Origin: an uncultured Psychroflexus sp.
Lineage (GTDB): Bacteria > Bacteroidota > Bacteroidia > Flavobacteriales > Flavobacteriaceae
NCBI GenBank assembly: GCA_913062845.1
Contig: CAJXVZ010000027.1
Coordinates: forward strand, 1-41,546
DNA length: 41,546 bases
Direction: 5' to 3'
Shown: in pieces, positions 25,610 to 34,428 of the stretch
How positions within the stretch are numbered: the first letter of the stretch is position 1
Layout: each line of letters starts with the position of its first letter
Notes under the pieces: generated by a model
Database searches by the model: none
The model's input: only the letters and a program-made list of their open reading frames with translations
What the model was told of the DNA's origin: nothing
Translations under genes and position numbers: made by a program

Positions 25610-26622
25610 TATTTTTGTTTTGTTTCCCAATGCCACGCATCTTTTAAGGCATCACCCATGGTTCTTTTAGCTTTCCAACCTAGACCTGTTTCAGCTTTTG
25701 TTGTATCTGCATAGGCCGCGACAACATCTCCAGGGCGTCTTTCAGCTATTTTATAGGCAAGCTTAAGTTGATTTACCTCTTCGAAGGTCTTGACCACATC
25801 CAATACAGAATTCCCATGACCAGTACCAACATTAAAAACATCATAAGCCTGATCATAGCCTTTTTCCAGTAATTTCTCCAGGGCTATAACATGCACTTCA
25901 GCCAAATCCATCACATGTATATAGTCTCGGATACAAGTACCATCTTCAGTTGGATAATCGTTACCCCAAACAGACAATTCTTTTCTTTTACCTGCTGCAG
26001 TTTGTGTGACGTAAGGCACTAAATTTTGAGGTATGCCGATTGGTAATTCCCCGATCAATGCCGTAGGATGAGCGCCTATTGGATTGAAATAGCGCAGTGA
26101 AATGGCCTGTAAATCTGCGCCACTTTTGATGTGGTCCTGAATCACTTCTTCATCAATTTGTTTGGTATTACCATAGGGCGAATTAGCTTGCTGGACTGGA
26201 GCATCTTCAGTAATCGGTAATTTTTCGGCCTGACCATAAACAGTACAGGATGAACTGAAAATGAGTTTAGGGTGATCCAGCTTTGTCATCTCCCTTAGGA
26301 GATAAACTAAAGCGGCAACATTATTCTCGTAGTAATCCAGAGGCTTCTGAACACTTTCTCCAACAGCTTTAAAAGCTGCAAAATGGATAACACCGGATAT
26401 ATCCTGATGTTTGTCAAAGAAACTGCTGAGCTCAGATTTATTGCGGATATCGATCTTGTGAAATTCTGGTGTTTTTCCTGAAATACGGGTAATCCCTTCC
26501 AAAACATCTAGAGTTGTATTTGAAAGATTGTCTACAATAATAACCTCATAGCCTTTTTCCTGAAGTGCAACGACAGTATGAGAGCCAATGTAACCGAGGC
26601 CCCCGGTAACGAGAATTTTCAT
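25609..26622 (-). CDS. galE: UDP-glucose 4-epimerase
   Basis: This 337-residue short-chain dehydrogenase-type sugar epimerase has an N-terminal NAD-binding [17 protein letters not shown] carries the Ser/Thr, and SPYGNTK is the Tyr-x3-Lys pair. [11 protein letters not shown] and the C-terminal [13 protein letters not shown] are typical of GalE. It interconverts UDP-glucose and UDP-galactose for polysaccharide and LPS precursors. It is the first gene of the minus-strand series that continues through the RidA-family gene and clpP. Confidence 0.94.
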   Translation of the reverse strand: MKILVTGGLGYIGSHTVVALQEKGYEVIIVDNLSNTTLDVLEGITRISGKTPEFHKIDIRNKSELSSFFDKHQDISGVIHFAAFKAVGESVQKPLDYYENNVAALVYLLREMTKLDHPKLIFSSSCTVYGQAEKLPITEDAPVQQANSPYGNTKQIDEEVIQDHIKSGADLQAISLRYFNPIGAHPTALIGELPIGIPQNLVPYVTQTAAGKRKELSVWGNDYPTEDGTCIRDYIHVMDLAEVHVIALEKLLEKGYDQAYDVFNVGTGHGNSVLDVVKTFEEVNQLKLAYKIAERRPGDVVAAYADTTKAETGLGWKAKRTMGDALKDAWHWETKQK

Positions 26623-26709
26623 TTGTAAAGATTTAAGAATTTTTGCACAATTTAAAGAATTTTTAGTTTAAAATCCTACCGGATTATGACAAAAAATAAA
26701 ATCAATTGA

Positions 26710-26717
26710 TATCTTTG
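26710..26717 (+). promoter_or_regulatory. Possible -7 element for the thioredoxin-fold gene
   Basis: TATCTTTG matches TAnnTTTG and lies 17 nt before ATG 26734. A TTG at 17-23 nt upstream is not evident. Confidence 0.4.
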
Positions 26718-26733
26718 AAATAAATATGAATCA

Positions 26734-27294
26734 ATGGCATTAACACCTTCCAATATGCTGGATCTGGGCACAAAAGCGCCTGACTTTAGACTGCTTAACG
26801 TGAGAAATAATCAATTTGTCGAATTTTCAGACATAAAAGGAAAACATGGAACTGTTGTCATGTTTATATGCAACCATTGTCCCTATGTTAAGCACGTAAA
26901 TGAAGAGATTGTAAGAGTAGCTAATGATTATAATGTCACTGGTTTTGGTTTTGTAGCCATTTCGAGTAATGATGTAGATAATTATCCTCAGGATCATCCT
27001 GATAAAATGCTTATTGTTGCCGAAGAAGAAAATTATCCCTTTCCCTATTTATACGATGAAACACAAGAAGTAGCGAAAGCATACAAAGCCGCTTGTACGC
27101 CGGATTTTTATGTGTTTGATGATAATGACGAATTGTTTTACAGAGGTCAACTGGATGATTCCAGACCCAAGAATGGCATACCGCTAAGCGGTCGAAGTAT
27201 AAGAGAAGCTTTAGATGATATTCTGAATAACCGGGATTACCCTAAAATCCAAAAACCAAGCATGGGTTGTAATATCAAATGGAAGGATAGTTAG
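26734..27294 (+). CDS. Thioredoxin-fold redoxin (AhpC/TSA-like) protein
   Basis: This 186-residue protein has no signal peptide and so is probably cytoplasmic. After LGTKAPDFRLLNV comes the active-site region VVMFICNHCPYVKHVNEE with Cys46-x2-Cys49, then TPDFYVFDDNDELFYRGQLDDSRP. The family with CNHCPYV is common in Bacteroidota and annotated as thioredoxin family. Its electron donors and targets are unknown. It is a single gene, divergent from galE, and followed by repetitive spacer. Confidence 0.85.
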   Translation: MALTPSNMLDLGTKAPDFRLLNVRNNQFVEFSDIKGKHGTVVMFICNHCPYVKHVNEEIVRVANDYNVTGFGFVAISSNDVDNYPQDHPDKMLIVAEEENYPFPYLYDETQEVAKAYKAACTPDFYVFDDNDELFYRGQLDDSRPKNGIPLSGRSIREALDDILNNRDYPKIQKPSMGCNIKWKDS

Positions 27295-27296
27295 TG

Positions 27297-27358
27297 TCGA
27301 GTGTTGAGTTTCTAGTTTTGAGTTTCTAGTTTCTTGTTTTTTGTTTCTTGTTTCTTGT
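27297..27358. repeat. Degenerate TTTCTAG/TTTCTTG simple-sequence tract
   Basis: Variants of GAGTTTCTAGTTTT and GTTTCTTG follow one another directly after the thioredoxin-fold gene, leading into the exact 31-bp repeat at 27359. The complementary architecture (GAAACCAGAAACTTG variants) adjoins the other copy at 40265-40335. Confidence 0.6.
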
Positions 27359-27389
27359 TTGAAGCCTCATAAATAAGGTTGACAAGTTT
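27359..27389 (+). repeat. 31-bp dispersed repeat, copy A
   Basis: This sequence, with the core GCCTCATAAATAAGGTTGAC, is identical over 31 bases to the reverse complement of 40234-40264, nearly 13 kb away. In both copies one side is joined to a run of TTTCTTG/TTTCTGG-like simple sequence. Confidence 0.85.
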
Positions 27390-27395
27390 ATATAA

Positions 27396-27458
27396 ACTTT
27401 ACACTTTACACATTACACTTTACACATTACACTTTACACTTTACACTTTACACTTTAC
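27396..27458. repeat. Tandem 7-bp repeat, nine units of ACTTTAC
   Basis: There are nine head-to-tail heptamers with no gaps. Units 3 and 5 read ACATTAC and the other seven read ACTTTAC. It lies seven bases after copy A of the 31-bp repeat, in the spacer between the thioredoxin-fold gene and the end of the DUF5995-like gene. Confidence 0.85.
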
Positions 27459-27490
27459 ACTAGATACTTTGTACTTAGTACTGCAGACTT

Positions 27491-28258
27491 TCAGCTTTCA
27501 CTCAAGCCTAATATTACTGCTCTAACATTTTTCTTTTCAAAAAAGCCCATTAGTTTCAAAAGTATTCTTGTGAGAATTGTTTTCGGAGATCTTATCAGTT
27601 GACTTAGTTTCAGTACTAAATCATCTATCTGGTTAATGGCTTTTTGATTATCATTTCCTAAACTCCAAAGTAAGTTAGCTGAATTCCAGGCCTGGCCTCT
27701 GGCTTTCCGCATGCTAAAATCAATAATTTTTTCATCAGTATTTTTACCTAAATAGTCCAAAAGAAACATGAGAGGTGAAACCCTGCTCAACCTTTCCTGT
27801 AATTCGTTTGTGATCTGAAAAAGAATATCGTTTACTTTATTAAAATCTGATTCTATATCTTCAATATCCTCATCATCCATAGTCTGGGCCGTTGCAATTG
27901 CCAAGTCTAAATTGATATGTGCATTCATCCCAAAAAGTACATGTTGTATAATGGTCAGTTCCTGATCGGCATTTTTGAAGGCAAACATCCAGGATTTGCT
28001 TACGGGTTTATTATTCTTAAAAGCTTTATAAGCCTCTAAATATAAGTTTGCAAAAATGACATCAAATTTTTCCATTCTTTTGTTATCTTCGAAATTACCA
28101 AGTTTGATTTCATTGGCTATTTCTGCTGTTGTTCTTCTGTAGACATAAGCAAAGTATCCTAGCCTGTTGTTACCAGAAAGACATTCCTCAACAATTTGAT
28201 CTAATTGAAAGAGGACATGATCTATGGATTGATCTTCTGTCATACTTTTGGATTTCAA
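27491..28258 (-). CDS. DUF5995-like protein
   Basis: This 255-residue, mainly helical, soluble protein has no signal peptide or membrane segment. The central QHVLFGMNAHINLDLAIATA is the feature I associate with DUF5995, a family without a known function. A second Met (residue 6, MTEDQSIDHV) may be the true start. It follows the BCCT transporter gene by 49 bp and is probably co-transcribed with it. Its stop codon abuts the repeat-rich spacer. Confidence 0.65.
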   Translation of the reverse strand: MKSKSMTEDQSIDHVLFQLDQIVEECLSGNNRLGYFAYVYRRTTAEIANEIKLGNFEDNKRMEKFDVIFANLYLEAYKAFKNNKPVSKSWMFAFKNADQELTIIQHVLFGMNAHINLDLAIATAQTMDDEDIEDIESDFNKVNDILFQITNELQERLSRVSPLMFLLDYLGKNTDEKIIDFSMRKARGQAWNSANLLWSLGNDNQKAINQIDDLVLKLSQLIRSPKTILTRILLKLMGFFEKKNVRAVILGLSES

Positions 28259-28307
28259 TCAAATTTAAATCAAAAATCCATTGTTTAAACTAATTTTCAA
28301 CTATTAA

Positions 28308-29780
28308 TTAAGAAAATAATTCTCTGACAAATCTGAAAATAATGACTAGGCTTAAAAAAGCAAACGGCAAGGAAACGATGATAAGTACTTTGCTTACAGC
28401 AGATAATACATTTTGTTCCGGGAGAGCATAACCTAAGATCAAAAATGCCAGACTCAATAGTATGCAAACAATAGCCCAGATAACTTTATGATAATTTCCT
28501 GGTTCGGTTTTTCCTTTGTCTGAAAACATGCTCAGTACAAACAAACCTGAATCCAAAGACGTAATTAAAAATCCGAATAAAAGCACAATAACAATAATCC
28601 TGGACACTTCAGGATAATGAAGCGATCCCAAAAATACAGATAAGGCGTCAAAGGCAGATTCAAGATTTTCAGCCTGGATCAGGTTCTGGTCAACCAGATC
28701 AATTGCGGAAGAACCAAATACACTAAACCAAAAGAAACTGGCTAAAGACGGAATGAACACAGTACCGACGACCACCTGTCTGATCGTACGACCTTTGGAA
28801 ATCCTGGCTATAAAAACGCCTGTAAAAGGCGCCCATGCTAACCAAAAAGCCCAGTAGTAATAGGTCCACTCCGTTAAAAATTCCTTTCCGGGATCAAATT
28901 CTCCAAGCGCTAAACTCAATTGAATAAAATCTGTGACATAATGCCATAGAGAAGTCAAAAAATCACCAAGTATAGTTAATACATCACCCTGAACAAAAAC
29001 AAACAATAATAGTAGAGTCGTCAATAAAATATTAAAATTGGATAAGCGCCTTATACCATCATTAAGTCCCAAAAGAGACGAGATCGTACCGCTCAAGAAT
29101 ACAACTATAATTATTACCAAAAGAGGTAAAAAACTATCTGGTAATGGTATTAATAATTCAACACTTTCCTGAATTTGTTTAGCTCCAAGCGCTGTGGCAG
29201 ACACAATACCAACTATGGTAGTCAGGAGTGTTAGACTGTTTACGCCACCTGCCCAAAAACTTGATGTTGAATTTGTAAATAATGAACTGAGCTGCACTGG
29301 TTTATTTAGATTAAAAATCAAATGGCCAATGACAAGCGCAAACAAGGTATAAAATGCCCAGGCCGTAAAACCCCATTGAAAAAAGGTGTACTCCAATGCA
29401 ACAGTTTTTGAAGGTAAGGAAGTAGCGATTGGTGGATTTTGATACATAAAAACCGGTTCCTGCACTGCCCTGAAAAGTATTCCTGCTCCCATTCCTGCTG
29501 AATAGAGCATGGCTGACCATGACCAGAATGAAAAGGCTGGTTTGGATTGACCAAGTCTTCTTTTACCTAATGGTAACAAGGAAACGATCAATAAAAACAT
29601 AACAAAGACCAAACCTATGACCAGATAAAACTGACCAAATACATCTCGAATGAATATTGAACTTTGTTCTACAATATGAAAAGAACTTTCAGGAAAAACA
29701 AAGAAACATATTGCTGTGATTACCAATATTATCGAACTTACCAGGAGGCTAATATGGTTTTTATGGAATAAATTAAGCAC
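28308..29780 (-). CDS. BCCT-family transporter (betaine/choline/carnitine type)
   Basis: This 490-residue protein has about 12 membrane segments. The family signatures are WSWSAMLYSAGMGAGILFRAVQEP (TM3 region, GxG motif) and YYYWAFWLAWAPFTGVFIAR with the aromatic substrate-box residues, followed by RTIRQVVVGTVFIPS. The GAG at the TM3 glycine motif differs from the GIG of BetP. The short termini argue against a BetP-like osmosensor tail. It probably imports a quaternary-amine solute. GTG at 29780 is used as the start, which places the first membrane segment near residue 12. Confidence 0.88.
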   Translation of the reverse strand: MLNLFHKNHISLLVSSIILVITAICFFVFPESSFHIVEQSSIFIRDVFGQFYLVIGLVFVMFLLIVSLLPLGKRRLGQSKPAFSFWSWSAMLYSAGMGAGILFRAVQEPVFMYQNPPIATSLPSKTVALEYTFFQWGFTAWAFYTLFALVIGHLIFNLNKPVQLSSLFTNSTSSFWAGGVNSLTLLTTIVGIVSATALGAKQIQESVELLIPLPDSFLPLLVIIIVVFLSGTISSLLGLNDGIRRLSNFNILLTTLLLLFVFVQGDVLTILGDFLTSLWHYVTDFIQLSLALGEFDPGKEFLTEWTYYYWAFWLAWAPFTGVFIARISKGRTIRQVVVGTVFIPSLASFFWFSVFGSSAIDLVDQNLIQAENLESAFDALSVFLGSLHYPEVSRIIVIVLLFGFLITSLDSGLFVLSMFSDKGKTEPGNYHKVIWAIVCILLSLAFLILGYALPEQNVLSAVSKVLIIVSLPFAFLSLVIIFRFVRELFS

Positions 29781-30196
29781 GGCAACGGTTTATTGCAAAA
29801 TATAAACAATAATTAATTAAATTTAGGAAATAGGTTTTATGAAGGAATAAAATGCTCTACCTTACCATTTTTACAGAGTTAATATTTCTACCAGAATTAA
29901 ATTCTTTAACGGGGTTCAGAATCAACGATTCATTCTCCATCAACTATAAATTTTAATGACGTTTTTTTCTTTTACTCCCATAGTCATTATAATCAAACCA
30001 TAGATCTTTAACTATATCTTTATCTAATCGTTGTTATAGCCATGATTCTAATCACCTGTGCTGTGGTAACATTTATCATTGTTGAATAGGAAATTTTTAA
30101 TTTCCACTTAAGGTTGAAATATTCATAAAATATCATTTAATATCTTAAATTACTTTAAGGTGTTTTTGATTAAAAGTATATTTCAGAAAAAAACAG
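29781..30196. other. 416-bp spacer before the photolyase gene
   Basis: This divergent spacer lies between the BCCT gene and the photolyase gene. It is AT-rich, with no frame I can support, no clear terminator, and only near-matches to the -7 motif (TATATTTC about 20 nt before the photolyase ATG). A short open stretch on the minus strand near 29953-30030 ends in basic residues but has no start codon. Confidence 0.4.
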
Positions 30197-31732
30197 ATGA
30201 AAACTTTAAGATTTATTCTCGGTGATCAGCTTAATTATAAGCATTCATGGCTAAGTGATAAAAATGAGGACACCATTTACTTCATGGCTGAAACTCTTGA
30301 AGAAACAGGATATGTAAATCATCACATTCAAAAAATAATCGGATTCTTTTTGGCCATGCGTTCTTTTGCTGAACATCTTAAAAATGAAGGACATCAAGTC
30401 ATTTATTATAGAATTGATGATGAAAATAACCAACAAAATCTTGAAGACAATCTGAGAAAGATTATTGATGAAGAAAATATTGAGAAATTTGAATATCAGC
30501 TACCGGATGAATACCGACTAGATCAAAAGTTAAAGAAATTCTGCAAAAATATTTCTATTGAAAGTGAGGCGTCTGATACAGAACATTTTTATACCAGTCG
30601 CACAGAACTTACTGAGTTTTTTGAAGGTAAAAAAAGTATGATCATGGAATACTTTTACCGTGATATGCGAAAAAAGCATAAGCTTCTGATGCAAACTGAA
30701 AAAGATCCCGAAGGTGGCGACTGGAACTACGACAAATCCAACCGCAAGGTCTGGAAAGGCAAACCTGAAATTCCCGAGCCTAAAACCTTTAATCATAATA
30801 TTACTGAACTATATAACATTATAAAAGAAAAGGACATAAAATTTATTGGCAGAATAAATCCTGAATCTTTTGAGTGGCCTACAAGCAGAAAAGAATGCCT
30901 TGAAGTGCTGGATTATTTTTGTGAGCACCTTCTTATTCATTTCGGCGATTACGAAGATGCCATGCATACCGAACAGAAAACGCTTTTTCATTCCAGGTTA
31001 TCATTCGCAATGAATTCTAAAATGCTGTCACCGAAAGAAGTCGTTGAAAAAGCTATTGACACCTATTATGACAGAAAAGATGAAATAGACATCTCTGAGA
31101 TTGAAGGTTTTGTAAGGCAAATTCTTGGTTGGCGTGAATACATGCGAGGTATTTACTGGAAAGAAATGCCGAAGTATGAAAAACTGAATGCACTGGAAAA
31201 CACTAATAAACTTCCGGATTTCTACTGGACAGGAGAAACCAAAATGAACTGTATGAGCAAAGCTATTAACCAAAGCCTGGATCATGCCTATGCTCATCAT
31301 ATTCAAAGATTGATGGTTACCGGTAATTTCGCTTTACTCAACATGACCGATCCGGACGAAGTCGATGCCTGGTACCTGGGTATCTATATGGATGCCATCC
31401 AATGGGTAGAACTGACGAACACCAGAGGTATGAGCCAGTTTGCTGATGAAGGTATCGTCGCCACAAAGCCTTATGTTTCCAGTGGTAGCTATATCAATAA
31501 AATGAGTAATTACTGCAAATCCTGTCATTACAAGGTTTCCAAGAAACAAGGTGAAGATGCCTGTCCATTCAATAGCCTTTACTGGAATTTCTTACATAAA
31601 AAGCAGGAGCATTTTCAAAATAATCAAAGGATGAACATGATGATGAGTCTCTTAAAAAAAATGAACAAAGATACCATTGAGGGTCACATCAAAAGAGCTG
31701 AGGATATTATTGCAAATCCTGAAAAATACTAA
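30197..31732 (+). CDS. Iron-sulfur bacterial cryptochrome/photolyase ((6-4) photolyase type, FeS-BCP)
   Basis: This 511-residue protein opens with MKTLRFILGDQLNYKHSWL, the form seen in FeS-BCP proteins rather than classical CPD photolyases. Four Cys residues fit the [4Fe-4S] site: Cys352, Cys440, Cys443 and Cys456. The spacings of 88, 3 and 13 equal those of Agrobacterium PhrB (350, 438, 441, 454, from memory). The FAD-binding C-terminal half contains QILGWREYMRGIYW and QWVELTNTRGMSQFADEG. Known members repair (6-4) photoproducts with FAD and a ribityllumazine antenna. It is a single gene with a 416-bp spacer upstream. Confidence 0.93.
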   Translation: MKTLRFILGDQLNYKHSWLSDKNEDTIYFMAETLEETGYVNHHIQKIIGFFLAMRSFAEHLKNEGHQVIYYRIDDENNQQNLEDNLRKIIDEENIEKFEYQLPDEYRLDQKLKKFCKNISIESEASDTEHFYTSRTELTEFFEGKKSMIMEYFYRDMRKKHKLLMQTEKDPEGGDWNYDKSNRKVWKGKPEIPEPKTFNHNITELYNIIKEKDIKFIGRINPESFEWPTSRKECLEVLDYFCEHLLIHFGDYEDAMHTEQKTLFHSRLSFAMNSKMLSPKEVVEKAIDTYYDRKDEIDISEIEGFVRQILGWREYMRGIYWKEMPKYEKLNALENTNKLPDFYWTGETKMNCMSKAINQSLDHAYAHHIQRLMVTGNFALLNMTDPDEVDAWYLGIYMDAIQWVELTNTRGMSQFADEGIVATKPYVSSGSYINKMSNYCKSCHYKVSKKQGEDACPFNSLYWNFLHKKQEHFQNNQRMNMMMSLLKKMNKDTIEGHIKRAEDIIANPEKY

Positions 31733-31747
31733 AACCTTTAAATTTGT

Positions 31748-32878
31748 TTATTCAAATACCTTGAACGAATAAAGTTTGGCTTCTATGCCGCCATTATAGA
31801 CCTTAATTTGTCTGGAGCCTTTGAGACCCAAAAATCTTGGAGCTTCTTCATCTGGAGTAATTATACAAATTTCCGTATTGCGATAATGGGTTTTAAACAC
31901 ATCGCCCATAGTTTTATAAAACAATTCAGGTTTCACATCCAATCTAGTGCCGTATGGCGGATTGAAGAGCATATGTAATTTCCTGTCTGTTTCTTTTTTG
32001 GTTGAAAAGAAATCATCATGAACTATATCTATAAATTCATCAAGATTGGCTTTCGAAACATTGTCCTGAGCCTTTCTGACGGCAGAAGGTGCTTTATCAA
32101 TACCTTTGATTTTAAAATGAAACGGTCTTATCTTTTTTAGAACTGAACTCATGATCACTTCATACAATTCTTCATCCCAATCTAACCAATTCATAAACCC
32201 AAATGCTTTTCTGTTCAGGTTTGGTGGTATTCTGCAGGCTATCATGGCCGCTTCGATCAGAATCGTACCACTGCCACACATAGGGTCAAGGAAGTCACTT
32301 TGGCCATCCCAGCCGGAATGCAACAATAAGCCTGCAGCCAGAACTTCGTTGATTGGAGCTATATTGGTTGCTGTACGATAACCTCTTTTAAATAATTTGT
32401 CTCCAGAACTATCTAAACTTAATGTACAGGAATTTCTGCTGATATGAATATTCAAAACTATTTGAGGATCTTTGGTCGATACGCTTGGACGTTTGCCTGT
32501 TTTATTTCTGAAATAATCCACTACAGCGTCCTTTGTTCTTAAGGCTATAAACTGCGTATTATTAAAAATGGATTGGTAGGCATTGGCTGAAACCATAAAG
32601 GTATGGTCTACCTTCATTACATCTATCCAATTATAGCCATATAGTTTTTGATAAAATTCATCCTCATCATTAAACTTAAAAGTGTAAACCGGTTTTAAAA
32701 TGCTCAGAGCTGTTCTCAAACTCAGATTGGCCTTATACATAAATCCCTTGTCGCCAACAAAACTGACATTCCTGGTGCCTTTTTTAATGTGCATCGCACC
32801 GAGTTGAAGTAATTCCTTTTCCAGAAGCGGCTCAAAACCATAAAGGGTTGTGGCCAGCATTTTAAAGTTATTTGGCAT
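31748..32878 (-). CDS. THUMP-domain 23S rRNA guanine-N2 methyltransferase (RlmL-like)
   Basis: This 376-residue protein has an N-terminal THUMP RNA-binding domain (about 5-155; ATTLYGFEPLLEKELLQLG) and a Rossmann methyltransferase domain with SAM motif DFLDPMCGSGTILIEAAMIA and catalytic MLFNPPYGTRLD. E. coli RlmL makes m2G2445 of 23S rRNA with its N-terminal half. This protein corresponds to that half only and lacks the RlmK half. It converges on the photolyase gene with a 15-bp gap. Confidence 0.9.
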   Translation of the reverse strand: MPNNFKMLATTLYGFEPLLEKELLQLGAMHIKKGTRNVSFVGDKGFMYKANLSLRTALSILKPVYTFKFNDEDEFYQKLYGYNWIDVMKVDHTFMVSANAYQSIFNNTQFIALRTKDAVVDYFRNKTGKRPSVSTKDPQIVLNIHISRNSCTLSLDSSGDKLFKRGYRTATNIAPINEVLAAGLLLHSGWDGQSDFLDPMCGSGTILIEAAMIACRIPPNLNRKAFGFMNWLDWDEELYEVIMSSVLKKIRPFHFKIKGIDKAPSAVRKAQDNVSKANLDEFIDIVHDDFFSTKKETDRKLHMLFNPPYGTRLDVKPELFYKTMGDVFKTHYRNTEICIITPDEEAPRFLGLKGSRQIKVYNGGIEAKLYSFKVFE

Positions 32879-32906
32879 AATGATATTTTACATTACAAAA
32901 ATAGGC

Positions 32907-32914
32907 TAATTTTG
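32907..32914 (+). promoter_or_regulatory. Possible -7 element for the methyltransferase-ZIP pair
   Basis: TAATTTTG is an exact TAnnTTTG match only six bases before ATG 32921, implying an almost leaderless message if used. No TTG is seen at the usual distance. Confidence 0.35.
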
Positions 32915-32920
32915 CAGTCT

Positions 32921-33658
32921 ATGAAATCAGCAGAAACGAAATGGTATACAACGTGGTTTGACACCAGTTTTTATCACACCTTATATAAACACAGAAATTT
33001 TGAGGAAGCCAGGCATTTCATGAATGCCCTGACCTCAGCCATAAATCTCAAAAAAGACGCTCATATTCTTGATGTGGCTTGTGGTCGTGGCAGACATGCC
33101 ATCTATTTGAACGACTTGGGCTTTCGCGTTACAGGCATAGATTTATCTCCAAACAACATCAACTATGCAAAGCAATACGAAACTTCAACCTTAAAGTTTA
33201 AAGTACATGACATGTGTGAACCAATGGATAATCAATACGATGCCATTGTGAATTTATTTACGAGTTTTGGATATTTTGAGGAAGATTCTGACAACCTCAA
33301 AGCCATAAAAACCATGGCTAAAAACCTGAAACCGGAAGGAACTGGTGTAATCGATTTTCTTAATGTCAATAAGACCATTAAGAACCTAAACCCTTCTGAA
33401 ATAAAAACAATAGATGGCATAAAATTTTATATTAAAAAAAGACTTGATGATGGTCATATCATCAAAGAAATAGACTTTAATGTTAATGGCGAAGATTATC
33501 ATTTCGAAGAAAAACTAAAATGTATAGACCTTGATACTTTTGAAAGATATTTCAAAAAGGCCAATCTTAGGCTTTTGAGTACCTATGGAGATTATAATCT
33601 TAACCCTTTTGATCTTGAAAATTCAGACCGATTAATCATGACCTTCTCACATCAATGA
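32921..33658 (+). CDS. Class I SAM-dependent methyltransferase
   Basis: This protein of about 245 residues has SAM motif I, ILDVACGRGRHAIYLNDLG, followed by VTGIDLSPNNI and YDAIVNLFTSFGYFEED. These place it among small-molecule class I methyltransferases of the COG2226/Methyltransf_25 kind. The substrate is unknown. ATG 32921 (MKSAETKWYTTWF) is preferred to the TTG at 32912. It overlaps the ZIP transporter gene by four bases (ATGA), so the two are coupled. Confidence 0.87.
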   Translation: MKSAETKWYTTWFDTSFYHTLYKHRNFEEARHFMNALTSAINLKKDAHILDVACGRGRHAIYLNDLGFRVTGIDLSPNNINYAKQYETSTLKFKVHDMCEPMDNQYDAIVNLFTSFGYFEEDSDNLKAIKTMAKNLKPEGTGVIDFLNVNKTIKNLNPSEIKTIDGIKFYIKKRLDDGHIIKEIDFNVNGEDYHFEEKLKCIDLDTFERYFKKANLRLLSTYGDYNLNPFDLENSDRLIMTFSHQ

Positions 33659-34338
33659 TGAGTTTATATCTGCCAATTATCGCTGTAATTATAGGGTTTT
33701 TGATTGCACTGGGCATAAACTCTCTTACAAAGCACCTAAAGCTTCTTTTAGCCTTTAGTGGTGGGTTTTTATTGGCCGTTACAGTGATAAATTTATTACC
33801 AGAAATTTATCACACCCATGATGTAAAGGTGGGTATATTTATTCTTTTAGGGATAATTGTACAGCTCATTCTTGAGTTTTTTTCAAAAGGCGCAGAACAT
33901 GGTCATGTCCATCTGGATAAAGATACAAAGGCATTTCCATTAATGCTTTTTGTGAGTTTATCAATTCATTCATTTTTTGAAGGATTCCCAACACATGAAC
34001 ATCCACAATTACTCCTTGGTATTATTGTTCATAAAGTTCCCATTGCCATAATCATAAGTAGTTTTCTGTTAAGGAGCCATCTCTCTAAAGTCAAAATTTA
34101 CCTATTCCTTGCCTTATTTTCAATCATGACGCCATTAGGAAGTTTGGTTCATATTCTATTTGAGAATGATTTGGCGAATATAAAAATCTGGATTGAGGCT
34201 ATTGTTGTTGGGATTCTTTTACATATAGCATCTACAATCCTGTTTGAGACATCTAAAGAGCATAAGTTTGACAGCCTGAAATTTTTGAGTATTCTTCTAG
34301 GGATGACCCTTGCCCTGGGCATCACTTTTATTGGCTGA
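33655..34338 (+). CDS. ZIP-family divalent metal transporter
   Basis: This 227-residue protein has about eight membrane segments. The metal-site helices carry VSLSIHSFFEGFP and IIVHKVPIA, the HxxxE and HKxP motifs of ZIP transporters. A short His-rich loop, EHGHVHLD, lies between. It probably imports zinc or another divalent metal across the inner membrane. The first Met is doubled (ATGATG). The upstream ATG overlaps the methyltransferase stop. It ends before a bidirectional terminator. Confidence 0.87.
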   Translation: MMSLYLPIIAVIIGFLIALGINSLTKHLKLLLAFSGGFLLAVTVINLLPEIYHTHDVKVGIFILLGIIVQLILEFFSKGAEHGHVHLDKDTKAFPLMLFVSLSIHSFFEGFPTHEHPQLLLGIIVHKVPIAIIISSFLLRSHLSKVKIYLFLALFSIMTPLGSLVHILFENDLANIKIWIEAIVVGILLHIASTILFETSKEHKFDSLKFLSILLGMTLALGITFIG

Positions 34339-34375
34339 TTTTAAATTAACAATAGGTTATTTTAAAAGTCAAAAA

Positions 34376-34402
34376 AAATGCTGCCCTTCATGAGCAGCAT
34401 TT
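34376..34402. terminator. Bidirectional intrinsic terminator
   Basis: AAATGCTGC (34376-34384) pairs with GCAGCATTT (34394-34402): nine pairs and a 9-nt loop. Eight A residues precede it (T run on the minus strand) and T-rich sequence follows. It serves both the ZIP gene and the converging DksA/TraR-like gene. Confidence 0.85.
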
Positions 34403-34428
34403 AATTTATCTAGGAATTCTATTTCCAT

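Noticed and set aside
27396-27458. Possible CRISPR-like array
   Set aside because: The units are 7 bp and directly adjacent, with no spacers and no cas genes nearby, so this is a simple tandem repeat.
29953-30030. Minus-strand open stretch ending in Tyr-Gly-Ser-Lys-Arg-Lys-Lys-Arg-His, possibly the tail of a decayed gene
   Set aside because: It is only about 25 codons between stops, with no start codon and no family match that I can name, so a pseudogene call would be guesswork.
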